Assembly: GCA_963723205.1 (NCBI GenBank)
Contig: CAVRQC010000017.1
Span: forward strand, 30,745-94,744
Length of the DNA: 64,000 bases
Direction: 5' to 3'
From: CAVQBP01 sp963723205
GTDB lineage: Bacteria > Bacteroidota > Ignavibacteria > Ignavibacteriales > Ignavibacteriaceae
Positions 1 through 8,418 of the stretch are shown in pieces. A program made the position numbers and the translations under genes. Below the pieces are notes generated by a model, which saw nothing but the letters and a program-made list of their open reading frames with translations, made no database searches and was not told where the DNA came from. The stretch's first letter is position 1. Each line of letters begins with the position of its first letter.

Positions 1-1290
1 GTTGAGCAGGGTGAACTAAATAATCCAAAAGAGAAAGAAGAAGACCATTTCGAAAGAGAATTTGAAGGTCCGCATCATACTGTTGATTTTCATGTTGCAT
101 CTTTAAGGAATACTTTTTTTACCGGTGATTCTAAGATCAAACTTAACTTAGGTTTTCAAAATGATCATAGGATAGAAGAAGAAGGAGCGGAAGAAGCAAA
201 AGCCGGTGCGGATGATGAACTGGATATTTTCTTAAATACATTTTCGTATGACGGAGAATGGATTTATCCTTTTTCTGAAAAGACAGAATTAACAATCGGT
301 TCTCAGGGCCGGTTTCAGAGCTATGAAAATGAAGGCGGTAGAATATTAATTCCGAATGCCGATACCAGAGAATTATCTCTGTTTGCTTATTCCAAATATG
401 ATTTCGAAATGCTTGAAGTTAGCGGCGGTGTAAGGTATGACATAAGAAATATTAAAACAAAACCAACTAAAGCTAATGACTCAACTTTATTGTTAAATGC
501 AGATAATTCATATAAAATTTTTAATGCTGCGTTAGGTGCTTCATTTTTCGCAACCGAAAATTTGAATTTTAAAATAAACTTTGCAACCGGGTACAGGGCT
601 CCAAGCCTTGCCGAATTGTCTTCTAACGGAGTTCATGAAGGAACAACAAGATATGAAATCGGAAATCCTGAAATGAAAAGTGAAAAAAACTACCAGGTGG
701 ATGGCGGTTTTAATTATCAGGTTAAAGATTTCAGTATTAATGTAGGATTATTTTATAATAAAGTAATGAATTACATATTTCTTCAGCCATCAAGTGATTT
801 TATAAGTCTGTATCATATCTACAGGTTTGAACAGGAAGATGCATCACTTAGGGGCGGGGAAATAAGTCTGGATTGGAAGGTCATTAATATTCTGGATATT
901 AGTAGCTCATTCTCTATGGTAAGAGGAAAACGAGATAATGGCTCTTACCTGCCGTTTATGCCTGCCGATAAAATTATCAGTACAATAAAAATTGATCTAT
1001 CAAAATATTTTTCGCATGAAAATACTTTTGTGTCCGTTGGTATGAGGAATTACCTGAAACAAGACAGAGTAGCTAAAGATGAAATCCCGACTCCCGGGTA
1101 TACTTTAATTGATGCAGGTTTTGGTATGGATGTTAAATTATTTAACTTAAAATTCAGAACGGCACTTAATGTAACTAATCTGCTGGACAAAAAATATTAT
1201 GATCATTTAAGTCTGCTTAAACCGTTAGGTGTACTGGATATGGGAAGAAATATTTCTTTATCGGTAAATGTTCCTTTTGAGGTAAGATAA
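1..1290 (+). CDS. TonB-dependent receptor, C-terminal part (5' end outside window)
   Basis: The reading frame is open from base 1, so about 429 residues of the C-terminal beta-barrel are present and the signal peptide and plug domain are missing. The sequence shows alternating amphipathic strands. A receptor-like stretch with FATGYRAPSLAELSSNGVHEG, GNPEMKSEKNYQVDGG and a late NVTNLLDKKYYDHLS motif is typical of outer-membrane TonB-dependent receptors. It ends NISLSVNVPFEVR; an aromatic residue two from the end is usual for barrels. An acidic, His-containing stretch near the start (EEDHFEREFEGPHH) may be an extracellular loop, which could suggest a metal ligand, but that is inference. The family moves siderophores, cobalamin, metals or sugars across the outer membrane using TonB-ExbBD energy. 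The substrate cannot be told. Confidence 0.9.
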   Translation, partial: VEQGELNNPKEKEEDHFEREFEGPHHTVDFHVASLRNTFFTGDSKIKLNLGFQNDHRIEEEGAEEAKAGADDELDIFLNTFSYDGEWIYPFSEKTELTIGSQGRFQSYENEGGRILIPNADTRELSLFAYSKYDFEMLEVSGGVRYDIRNIKTKPTKANDSTLLLNADNSYKIFNAALGASFFATENLNFKINFATGYRAPSLAELSSNGVHEGTTRYEIGNPEMKSEKNYQVDGGFNYQVKDFSINVGLFYNKVMNYIFLQPSSDFISLYHIYRFEQEDASLRGGEISLDWKVINILDISSSFSMVRGKRDNGSYLPFMPADKIISTIKIDLSKYFSHENTFVSVGMRNYLKQDRVAKDEIPTPGYTLIDAGFGMDVKLFNLKFRTALNVTNLLDKKYYDHLSLLKPLGVLDMGRNISLSVNVPFEVR

Positions 1291-1334
1291 TTAGAATGTT
1301 TAATAGATCGCAGATTTTATAACTATTAAAATAA

Positions 1335-1367
1335 ACCGATACTATCCCTCGGAAGGATAGTATCGGT
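1335..1367 (-). terminator. Perfect 13-bp hairpin, intrinsic terminator
   Basis: Arms at 1335-1347 and 1355-1367 are perfectly complementary (13 bp, 7-nt loop). On the minus strand the hairpin is followed by a T-rich run (TTTATTTTAATAG). It therefore best terminates the large minus-strand T9SS gene ending at 1379. Because the receptor gene converges from the left and ends at 1290, it may act in both directions. Confidence 0.8.
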
Positions 1368-1378
1368 CATAAATATCC

Positions 1379-4300
1379 TTATTTCAGGAACATCATTTTC
1401 TTAGCAAGAACAAACTTGCCGGCCATTATTCTGTAGATATATACACCTGTTGCAACATTGATATTATTATCGTTTGTTCCATCCCATCTAGCTTCGTAAA
1501 AACCGGGATCTTTAATATCATTAACAAGTGTTTTAACTTTTTCTCCGAGAGTATTGTATACCTCAAGTACAACCTTTTCCTTCTGCGGTAACTGGAACTT
1601 AATTGTAGTCGAAGGATTGAACGGATTCGGATAATTCTGAGATAAACTGAAAACAGTCGGCAAAGCAGAAACTTCCAATATATTTGAATAAGTAAAGCTT
1701 CCGTTATAATCAATTTGTTTTAGTCTGTAATAAAATTTACCGCCGCCGGAAATTTTGTCGGTATAAGTGTAAGAATGTTTTTCGGTTGTTGTACCTCTGC
1801 CTTTAATATTACCAATTTTGTAGAAATTCTTTTTATCAGGACTTCTTTCAATATCAAAACCGGCATTATTCTTTTCAGTAGCAGTTTCCCAGCTTAACAT
1901 AATTTTATTTTCTTCGGTATTAGCTGTAAATGATGTTAATTCAACCGGGACAGGAGTTCCCTGTATAACAAGGTTATCTATTGCCCATCCCCAGCCATGC
2001 GTATTTGCATCAGCAAATAGTCTGAATCTTATTAATATTGTGTCACCGGCTGAAAAAGCAGTATATAGATTTAATATATGGTTTACAAACATTGTTGAAT
2101 CACCATCACCGTTTGATTCAAATGCTGCATACCATGAAGAATCTGCACGTGAATCATATCCATCAACCAGCGGTTTCCAGTTCAAACCGTCTTTTGTACC
2201 TTCAACAATTACATAATCCCAGAAATTATCATCTCCGAAAACACTTCCGGGGTCACCGGGTTCAACAATAGCAATATCATCATAGCTCAGAGATGCATTT
2301 GAAGATGAAACAATAATTGGTACCAGGAGTTGAGCAATGTAAGTATTATTGTCTGAATAAGGGTGCGGGGATTGAAGTGCTCCGTTACTAAATCCGATCA
2401 AGGTATCAATGGTAAATCCGTTGCCCGCAAAATCATTGGATGGTAAATTAAAATCATTTGCATATGATTTCTGGGGTTGAGCTAATACTTTATCATTTGC
2501 AATTCTTTCATATGATTTATAAGCAACACCATTTTTGTAGCTGATTACCTGGACTGAATCTTTCTTAGTCGTCATTACCGTGTATAAAATTGAAGTATCT
2601 TTAACAGAAGAATTTGCAGATAAATTAGCTTCAACTTTTTGATTTATCACTACGTGTGTAGAATCATAAGGTGATCTAAGTGTAAACGGGATGACGAGCA
2701 TTCCTGACGGATTTTGAGCCAGGGGAGCAAGACGCGGTGATTTTGTTACAGTAGGTGGTTCATACCCGGCTAATTCCGGAGCCTTATACGACCAGATGCC
2801 TCGTCCATGAGTGGCAACAACTATTTCATCATTTACTATTACCATTTCATAAATAGCAACAGCAGGCAATCCGTTATCTGCATATGCCCAGCTTCCACCC
2901 CCGTCGGTTGTTTGATAAATTCCTATACCTGTACCGGCCCACATTATATTGGGATCGGTAGGATAAACGACTAGACTGTAAACGGCTACATCAGGAAAAC
3001 CAGTTGAACTTACTGTATCTGATCCAAATCCTGATATATCATTCCAGGTTTGTCCAAGATCAGTAGTCTTCAGGATTTTCGGTGCTTTAGCAAATGAGAA
3101 AAGAGCATATGCTGTACTGTCTTTTACAGGGTCGGTTTCCAAATTTGTAATATTTCCAAGGGGAACGGTTGTAAAATTATTTGTAGGATTAAAAGTTAAT
3201 CCTCCATCTGTAGATACAAAGATATTTCTAGAGCTTGACATTCCGCTTCCGACCCATACAACCTGTGGATTTACCAGAGACATTTTTACCTGCGCAAATG
3301 ATGCACTACCGCTGAATTTGGAAGTAATCGGAGTTAATGTCCAACTCGATGCGAAATCGTCGGATCTCCAAACACCTGAGGCTCCGATAGCGAAAACCAT
3401 ATCCGGATCCTGTTTGGATTTTGCCAATTTTGTTATAAAGGGTGCACTATTCCCAACATCGGTTAATCCATTTGCTCCACCGGCGGGAGCCCAGTTCATA
3501 CCACCATCAGTTGATTTATAGATACTATTAAATTGTGAAGATTCCAGCATCGAATTAGGATCATCATATTTCCAGATAGCTTCAAAACCATCGCCGCTGG
3601 GAGCCAGCATCCAGGAACTCGTGTCTGTAGGATCCAAAGGAGAAAACCATGAGCCGTTATCCTGTGTTCCGCCGATAAATCTATCGGCTCCATTCATCTT
3701 ATCAACACCGTAGAATTGTGTTGTATTATATCCGTTTCTTGGGTTCTTAAATGTTGCACCTTTATCGTCAGAATATGCAACACCTCCATCATTACCATCT
3801 ACAAGCCTGAAACTTTGAGTTGCTTCATTGGTTTTTACTAAAGTGATATTATGCTGATCCGGATGAACACCTTTGCTAGTGCCTCCAAACTGACGATAAA
3901 CATCAGCAATGGGTTCAGCAGTTAACCGTTTTGTAACAAAATTTCCCCAATTAATTCTTAAAGTAGATGCAGGCAAATTATTCGGATCCCATGTTCCACC
4001 TGTTGCAAGTGTAGGCCATATTGAATAAATATCTTTATAAAAAGCACCATTGTTTTGGGCAAGTACTGCATTTGCTGTATCACTATACGGAACTGCATTT
4101 ACAAACATATACTCACGCTGAGGATTAGAACCATCAAACGGGATTAAATCAAAAACACCATTATCAGCCCAATCTCTGAAGGAAAACGAGATTTGCCTGT
4201 TATGTGTAACATCCCAGACTTCAAAAGGAACATCAATATAATCTTTATATTCATATATTCCGGAAGTATCATTACGGACAAACCGGTATGCTTTTTGTGA

Positions 4301-5908
4301 TTTCCCGGGGCCGAATTGCAGCTCTACAGAAACATAATCAGTATCATCAACCCCAATCGAACCTAAAAAGTCATCTCCAGTTCCTATGCTTCCACCGTTA
4401 TATGGCCCGCCCCAATTAACAAATCCCAGAAATGAAGAAGTGTTTTCTAAATCTACTTTAGTAACTTGATTTGCTGAAGTATCACTGCCGGTAATTCTTG
4501 TCAATCTAAATATGTTGACGCCGCCTACATACACAACATTTTTGTTATATGGATCAACTGCGAGACAGTTATCATACCATCCCTGTCCGCCGAGCCAATT
4601 TTTATCGACACCGGTTGTATCTGTAAGTGCATACCAGTTTGCTGCGGCATCATTAGTAACATACAAAATTGATCCGCTTGATCCTCCTTCAGCAGAAAAA
4701 TAAAGAGTTGAAGTATCGGTTGGTGCAACAGCAATTTCCATTCTTCCTACAAGACCAATGCCATTAGACGAGTTTGTCCAGGTTTTTCCTCCATCAACTG
4801 ATTTTATAACTCCAACACTATTAATTGTTGCATACTGGGTATTAAAGTTTTCAGGATTTGCTATAATATCTTCCACACTGTTACTGCCTGAATTAAATAC
4901 CATAGTCCAGCCTATACCACCATCGGTAGATCTAAAAATACCGGAAGGAGGAGGAGTTGTTGATGAATTATACCAATAACCGGGGGTTGCTGATACTAGC
5001 AGTATATTAGGATTGGAAGGATCAACAATTAGTCTGGTAATATTTATGTTTGTAGTACTTGCTAATTGATGCCAGCTTGCACCTCTGTCTGTAGATTTCC
5101 AAATTCCTGTACCATCTACCTGATCTACATTAAAGAAACCCTCACCGGTACCTGCATAAATAATATTATGATTCGACATTGCCATCGCAATAGTACTGGT
5201 AGCTAAATTAGTTAAATTAGGAGTCAGGTTTGTCCATGAATCGCCTGCATTGGTAGTTCTCCAGATACCTCCGCTAACAGAACCGACAATCCAGGTGTTG
5301 AAAGTGGGATCATCCGGGTCAACTATTATACCCCGGGTTCTTCCGCTAACATTTCCTGGTCCGCGTTCAATCCAATTTAGAGCACTGACCTTAGACATCT
5401 TATTTAAAGATTTTGTCGAAGTCATATGCCGTGTTTTTAACATTTGTTCAATTTTATAATTTCTTGGATAATCTGGTGAAGTTTCACCATCTCTGGTTCT
5501 GATATCTTTTTCATATTCTGCGAAAAGATCAGGATGATCGGCCTTATTTTTACCTTCTATCATTTCTTCTCTTTGCGGGACCAAACCTTTAAACAATTCT
5601 TTCTTATCTTTTTCGAAACCAGAATATTCATCCTCATCATTTATAAATTTCTTTTCATCTACAAATTTCGGATGAATAATTTTATCTTTTTTTATCTTTT
5701 CTGATTTATTAACTAAAGATAAATTAGAAGGATTTTCTTTAGTATTTTTTATCTCTTTTATATTGGTCAGCCTGGTAGGCTGGACCTTAGTAATCTTTTC
5801 TTTACTTTTTTCAGTCTTGATTGGTTTCTCATTTCCGGAAGTAATAAAAAACACTAATAAACCTGCCATTAAAAACAGGGATATAAAAATGTGTAAACGG
5901 TTCTTCAT
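1379..5908 (-). CDS. Secreted T9SS cargo protein with sortilin/BNR-type beta-propeller repeats
   Basis: 1509 residues. An N-terminal hydrophobic signal segment (about residues 5-25) is followed by a Lys/Glu-rich spacer to about 170. A long region of repeated IWRTTNAGDSWTNL / IYKSTDGGMNWAP-like motifs follows (about 180-1040): these are Asp-box (BNR/VPS10 sortilin) propeller blades. Next come a beta-sandwich with HGWGWAIDNLVIQG (MAM/LamG-like, about 1180-1330), a fibronectin-III-like domain, and a C-terminal type A sorting domain with the NYPNPFNPSTTIKFQLP signature ending KKMMFLK. It is therefore exported by the type IX system and probably cleaved and surface-attached or released. An AAGGAG ribosome site lies 6 nt before the ATG. 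It may be a glycan-binding or adhesive surface protein; no catalytic motif was seen. The hairpin at 1335-1367 terminates it. Confidence 0.9.
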   Translation of the reverse strand: MKNRLHIFISLFLMAGLLVFFITSGNEKPIKTEKSKEKITKVQPTRLTNIKEIKNTKENPSNLSLVNKSEKIKKDKIIHPKFVDEKKFINDEDEYSGFEKDKKELFKGLVPQREEMIEGKNKADHPDLFAEYEKDIRTRDGETSPDYPRNYKIEQMLKTRHMTSTKSLNKMSKVSALNWIERGPGNVSGRTRGIIVDPDDPTFNTWIVGSVSGGIWRTTNAGDSWTNLTPNLTNLATSTIAMAMSNHNIIYAGTGEGFFNVDQVDGTGIWKSTDRGASWHQLASTTNINITRLIVDPSNPNILLVSATPGYWYNSSTTPPPSGIFRSTDGGIGWTMVFNSGSNSVEDIIANPENFNTQYATINSVGVIKSVDGGKTWTNSSNGIGLVGRMEIAVAPTDTSTLYFSAEGGSSGSILYVTNDAAANWYALTDTTGVDKNWLGGQGWYDNCLAVDPYNKNVVYVGGVNIFRLTRITGSDTSANQVTKVDLENTSSFLGFVNWGGPYNGGSIGTGDDFLGSIGVDDTDYVSVELQFGPGKSQKAYRFVRNDTSGIYEYKDYIDVPFEVWDVTHNRQISFSFRDWADNGVFDLIPFDGSNPQREYMFVNAVPYSDTANAVLAQNNGAFYKDIYSIWPTLATGGTWDPNNLPASTLRINWGNFVTKRLTAEPIADVYRQFGGTSKGVHPDQHNITLVKTNEATQSFRLVDGNDGGVAYSDDKGATFKNPRNGYNTTQFYGVDKMNGADRFIGGTQDNGSWFSPLDPTDTSSWMLAPSGDGFEAIWKYDDPNSMLESSQFNSIYKSTDGGMNWAPAGGANGLTDVGNSAPFITKLAKSKQDPDMVFAIGASGVWRSDDFASSWTLTPITSKFSGSASFAQVKMSLVNPQVVWVGSGMSSSRNIFVSTDGGLTFNPTNNFTTVPLGNITNLETDPVKDSTAYALFSFAKAPKILKTTDLGQTWNDISGFGSDTVSSTGFPDVAVYSLVVYPTDPNIMWAGTGIGIYQTTDGGGSWAYADNGLPAVAIYEMVIVNDEIVVATHGRGIWSYKAPELAGYEPPTVTKSPRLAPLAQNPSGMLVIPFTLRSPYDSTHVVINQKVEANLSANSSVKDTSILYTVMTTKKDSVQVISYKNGVAYKSYERIANDKVLAQPQKSYANDFNLPSNDFAGNGFTIDTLIGFSNGALQSPHPYSDNNTYIAQLLVPIIVSSSNASLSYDDIAIVEPGDPGSVFGDDNFWDYVIVEGTKDGLNWKPLVDGYDSRADSSWYAAFESNGDGDSTMFVNHILNLYTAFSAGDTILIRFRLFADANTHGWGWAIDNLVIQGTPVPVELTSFTANTEENKIMLSWETATEKNNAGFDIERSPDKKNFYKIGNIKGRGTTTEKHSYTYTDKISGGGKFYYRLKQIDYNGSFTYSNILEVSALPTVFSLSQNYPNPFNPSTTIKFQLPQKEKVVLEVYNTLGEKVKTLVNDIKDPGFYEARWDGTNDNNINVATGVYIYRIMAGKFVLAKKMMFLK

Positions 5909-5948
5909 AAAGATCTCCTTAATTATTTAAACAAATCAATTAAATTGG

Positions 5949-6407
5949 TTATTCATTTATATCTAGGGTGGTAAGTTTTCTTTTTGTAACAACGTCATAT
6001 ATATATCCGAACATTTGTTTATTCTCTTCCTTGTTGCCTTTTATTATTTCAGGGATAGTGGAAACTTTTAGCTGATAATTATTAATCCATTCAACATGTC
6101 CGTTTGCCAGGTTATCCTGGAATATTACTTTTTTAGATTTTGTATTGTAAACAAAAAATTTTAACGGCGTAGCAAGTTCTGTAATTTTATTTTTTGTAGA
6201 ATAATAGATAATTAGATACGTTGAATCGGAATTGGATTCTACTTTATAATCTTTATTAAATTTTTCTTCTGCTATTTTTTTATAGATAGGCAGCTCCGGT
6301 TGATGTTCTTCCCTTCCTTCTTTTGAACTGCTGCAGGCATTCAAAAAAAGAAACAAAGAAATAAATAAAAAAATATTTCTTAATATGATGTTCCGCATAT
6401 ATATCAA
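5949..6407 (-). CDS. Small hypothetical lipoprotein
   Basis: 152 residues with a hydrophobic signal segment ending in a lipobox (LNAC, Cys near residue 25), so it is likely a lipid-anchored envelope protein. An internal ATG at residue 4 (6398) is an alternative start. After the lipobox come a polar linker and a mixed alpha/beta region that I do not recognise (SDSTYLIIYYSTKNK, VEWINNYQLKVST). It lies 40 bp upstream of the T9SS cargo gene on the same strand and could be co-transcribed with it. A perfect 11-bp inverted repeat lies 24-64 nt upstream of its start. Confidence 0.75.
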   Translation of the reverse strand: MIYMRNIILRNIFLFISLFLFLNACSSSKEGREEHQPELPIYKKIAEEKFNKDYKVESNSDSTYLIIYYSTKNKITELATPLKFFVYNTKSKKVIFQDNLANGHVEWINNYQLKVSTIPEIIKGNKEENKQMFGYIYDVVTKRKLTTLDINE

Positions 6408-6430
6408 ATTAAATCCTATTAGAAATATTA

Positions 6431-6471
6431 AGAATTGTAATTTGTTTTTGGTAGTTACTGATTACAATTCT
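6431..6471. promoter_or_regulatory. 11-bp perfect inverted repeat upstream of lipoprotein gene
   Basis: AGAATTGTAAT at 6431-6441 and its exact reverse complement at 6461-6471 flank a 19-nt spacer, just upstream of the minus-strand lipoprotein start at 6407. It could be an operator dyad or a leader hairpin. No T-run follows on either strand, so it is not an obvious terminator. Function is inferred from position only. Confidence 0.4.
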
Positions 6472-6589
6472 CAAAGAATTCAGGAACCATTATGAACATA
6501 AAAAGTTTATTTGATATTGTCAATAAACGGAAAAAAATTATTTTTGATTATGATTTATGATGTAAATTTTTTGTCTTTTTATGACAGCA

Positions 6590-6770
6590 TTACTTTAACA
6601 ATAACATCTTTTTTGCATAGACAAACTTACCTGCTGTTATCTTAATAATATATATACCTATTGCCACATTGATATTCTTACTGTTTGTTTGATTCCATTT
6701 TCCACTAAAAAAGCTGGTGGTTTAATTTCATTAATTAATATTTTTACTTACTATATTTAATTACTTGCTG
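6590..6770 (-). pseudogene. Decayed remnant of a T9SS C-terminal sorting domain
   Basis: On the minus strand this stretch translates, ending at a TAA at 6590-6592, to NINVAIGIYIIKITAGKF followed by VYAKKMLLLK. This aligns along its length with the end of the T9SS cargo protein encoded at 1379-5908 (NINVATGVYIYRIMAGKF, then VLAKKMMFLK). Upstream, NEIKPPAF matches NDIKDPGF only after a frame change, and stops follow further up. It is therefore the 3' scrap of a second cargo gene or of a duplication, with no start and at least one frameshift. The rest of the 6408-6932 interval holds no other gene I can support. Confidence 0.75.
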
Positions 6771-6854
6771 ATTTTTAAAGTCTTGTAAGTGTTAGTTTTT
6801 TTGATTTATTTCCTCATTCTTGAGCAATCATAAAAAATGTGAGCTTAACGCAAA

Positions 6855-6885
6855 TTGTTTTGTTATGAAAAAAAAGGTAATTTTG
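6855..6885 (+). promoter_or_regulatory. Bacteroidota-type promoter of citrate synthase gene
   Basis: TAATTTTG at 6878-6885 matches the Bacteroidota -7 consensus TAnnTTTG. A TTG lies 20 nt upstream at 6855-6857, near the expected -33 position. The element sits about 48 nt before the citrate synthase ATG. This is a pattern match only. Confidence 0.5.
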
Positions 6886-6932
6886 CCCTTTATTTATTGA
6901 ATGAATCCTAGCAAAAATGGAGATGAAATTAA

Positions 6933-8210
6933 ATGCCTGATATCCGTGAAAAATTGAGTGAAAAAATAAAAGCCTGGCGAGAAGAAACGAAGGATATTAT
7001 TGATAAGGGTGGAAATAAAGAATTATCTAGTGTTACTATAGGTCAGGCATATGGTGGAATGAGGGGAGTTAGAGCGTTAATCTGCGATACTTCAAGGGTA
7101 CCGCGGGAAGAAGGATTGATTATCAGGGGCACTCATCTGAAGAAACTAATTGATAAGACACCGGAAGAGTTCTTTTTCCTGCTTCTTACCGGTGATTTAC
7201 CTGATAAAGAAGAACTTTCTGATTTTTCTTCAGAAATTAAAAAGAGAAAAAAAGTTCCCGGTTATGTCTGGAGTGTATTAAGACATATGCCTGAAGATTC
7301 TCATCCTATGGCTATGCTAAATACTGCAATCCTTGTAATGCAGAAAGAATCTGTTTTTCACAAGGAATATGATGCAGGCTTAAAAAAAGAAGATTATTGG
7401 AAACCTACACTTGAAGATGCACTGGATATTGTTGCTAAACTGCCTGGTGTCGCTGCCGGTATATATAGAATGAGATTCAATAAAGGTGAATTGATTCCTG
7501 AAATTGCTGGATCTGATTTAAGCGGCGATTATGTACATATGCTTGGGAAAGAATTTGAGACAGAAGATTTTTATGATCTTATAAGGCTTTATTTAGTTGC
7601 TCACTGCGACCATGAGGGTGGCAATGTTAGTGCATTGGCAACCCAGACTATTAATTCAGCTCTTTCAGACCTTTACTATTCTCTTTCAGGAGGCTTTAAT
7701 GGATTGGCAGGTCCTCTTCACGGATTAGCTAACCAGGAAAGCTTAAAATGGATACTTGATTTAATGAATAAATATAACGGTACTCCATCTGAAAATGAAC
7801 TTAAAGATTTTGTGCAGGAAACACTAAATTCTGGAAAAGTCATTCCAGGCTATGGACATGCAGTACTTAGAGTTACAGATCCAAGGTTTGAAGCATTTTT
7901 AAATTTTGGTAAAAAACATTTCCCTGATGATCCTGTTTTTTTAACGGTGTCAAGGCTGTTTGAGGTTGTTCCTGTTGAATTAAAAAAACTTGATAAAGTA
8001 AAAAATCCCTGGCCCAATGTTGATGCTGCAACAGGTTCACTTTTATATCACTATGGATTGAAGGAATTTTCTTATTATACTGTGATGTTTGCCGTTTCAA
8101 GAAGTTTGGGATTAGCAGCACAAGCAGTTGTCAACAGAGCATTATTGAAACCTATAATAAGACCTAAATCTGTTACAACAGAGGATGTAAAAGAACTTTT
8201 AAATAATTAA
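6933..8210 (+). CDS. gltA: Citrate synthase, mitochondrial-like type
   Basis: 425 residues. It condenses oxaloacetate and acetyl-CoA to citrate at the entry of the TCA cycle. The three catalytic residues are in their usual motifs: His in GPLHGLANQE, His in PGYGHAVLR, and Asp in PNVDAATGS. The N-terminal helix and the spacing resemble the dimeric eukaryotic/mitochondrial form rather than the hexameric NADH-regulated enterobacterial type, a form common in Bacteroidota. GGAG precedes the ATG. It is a single gene with its own promoter element at 6855-6885 and is followed by a 208-bp AT-rich gap. Confidence 0.95.
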   Translation: MPDIREKLSEKIKAWREETKDIIDKGGNKELSSVTIGQAYGGMRGVRALICDTSRVPREEGLIIRGTHLKKLIDKTPEEFFFLLLTGDLPDKEELSDFSSEIKKRKKVPGYVWSVLRHMPEDSHPMAMLNTAILVMQKESVFHKEYDAGLKKEDYWKPTLEDALDIVAKLPGVAAGIYRMRFNKGELIPEIAGSDLSGDYVHMLGKEFETEDFYDLIRLYLVAHCDHEGGNVSALATQTINSALSDLYYSLSGGFNGLAGPLHGLANQESLKWILDLMNKYNGTPSENELKDFVQETLNSGKVIPGYGHAVLRVTDPRFEAFLNFGKKHFPDDPVFLTVSRLFEVVPVELKKLDKVKNPWPNVDAATGSLLYHYGLKEFSYYTVMFAVSRSLGLAAQAVVNRALLKPIIRPKSVTTEDVKELLNN

Positions 8211-8369
8211 TATATCGAATATCAGAGTTTAACTGATAGAATTTTTTTTAATTCTGATTTTAAAGGAGAATATCTTACATTTTTTTGTCAGATTCTTTTT
8301 CTTAATTCTTTTTAGGAAAAAAACAAGAAAAAAATTATATCTACTTTGATTTTTTTTATGCAAACCAAA

Positions 8370-8398
8370 TTGACAGTCGTGCTAAGTTATTCTATATT
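8370..8398 (+). promoter_or_regulatory. Sigma70-like promoter before pyrG
   Basis: TTGACA at 8370-8375, a 17-bp spacer and TATATT at 8393-8398 form a near-consensus housekeeping promoter. It ends about 20 nt before the pyrG start codon, so the leader must be very short. This form differs from the TAnnTTTG element seen upstream of citrate synthase. Confidence 0.55.
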
Positions 8399-8418
8399 TA
8401 AGGGCAAAAAAAATTTAA

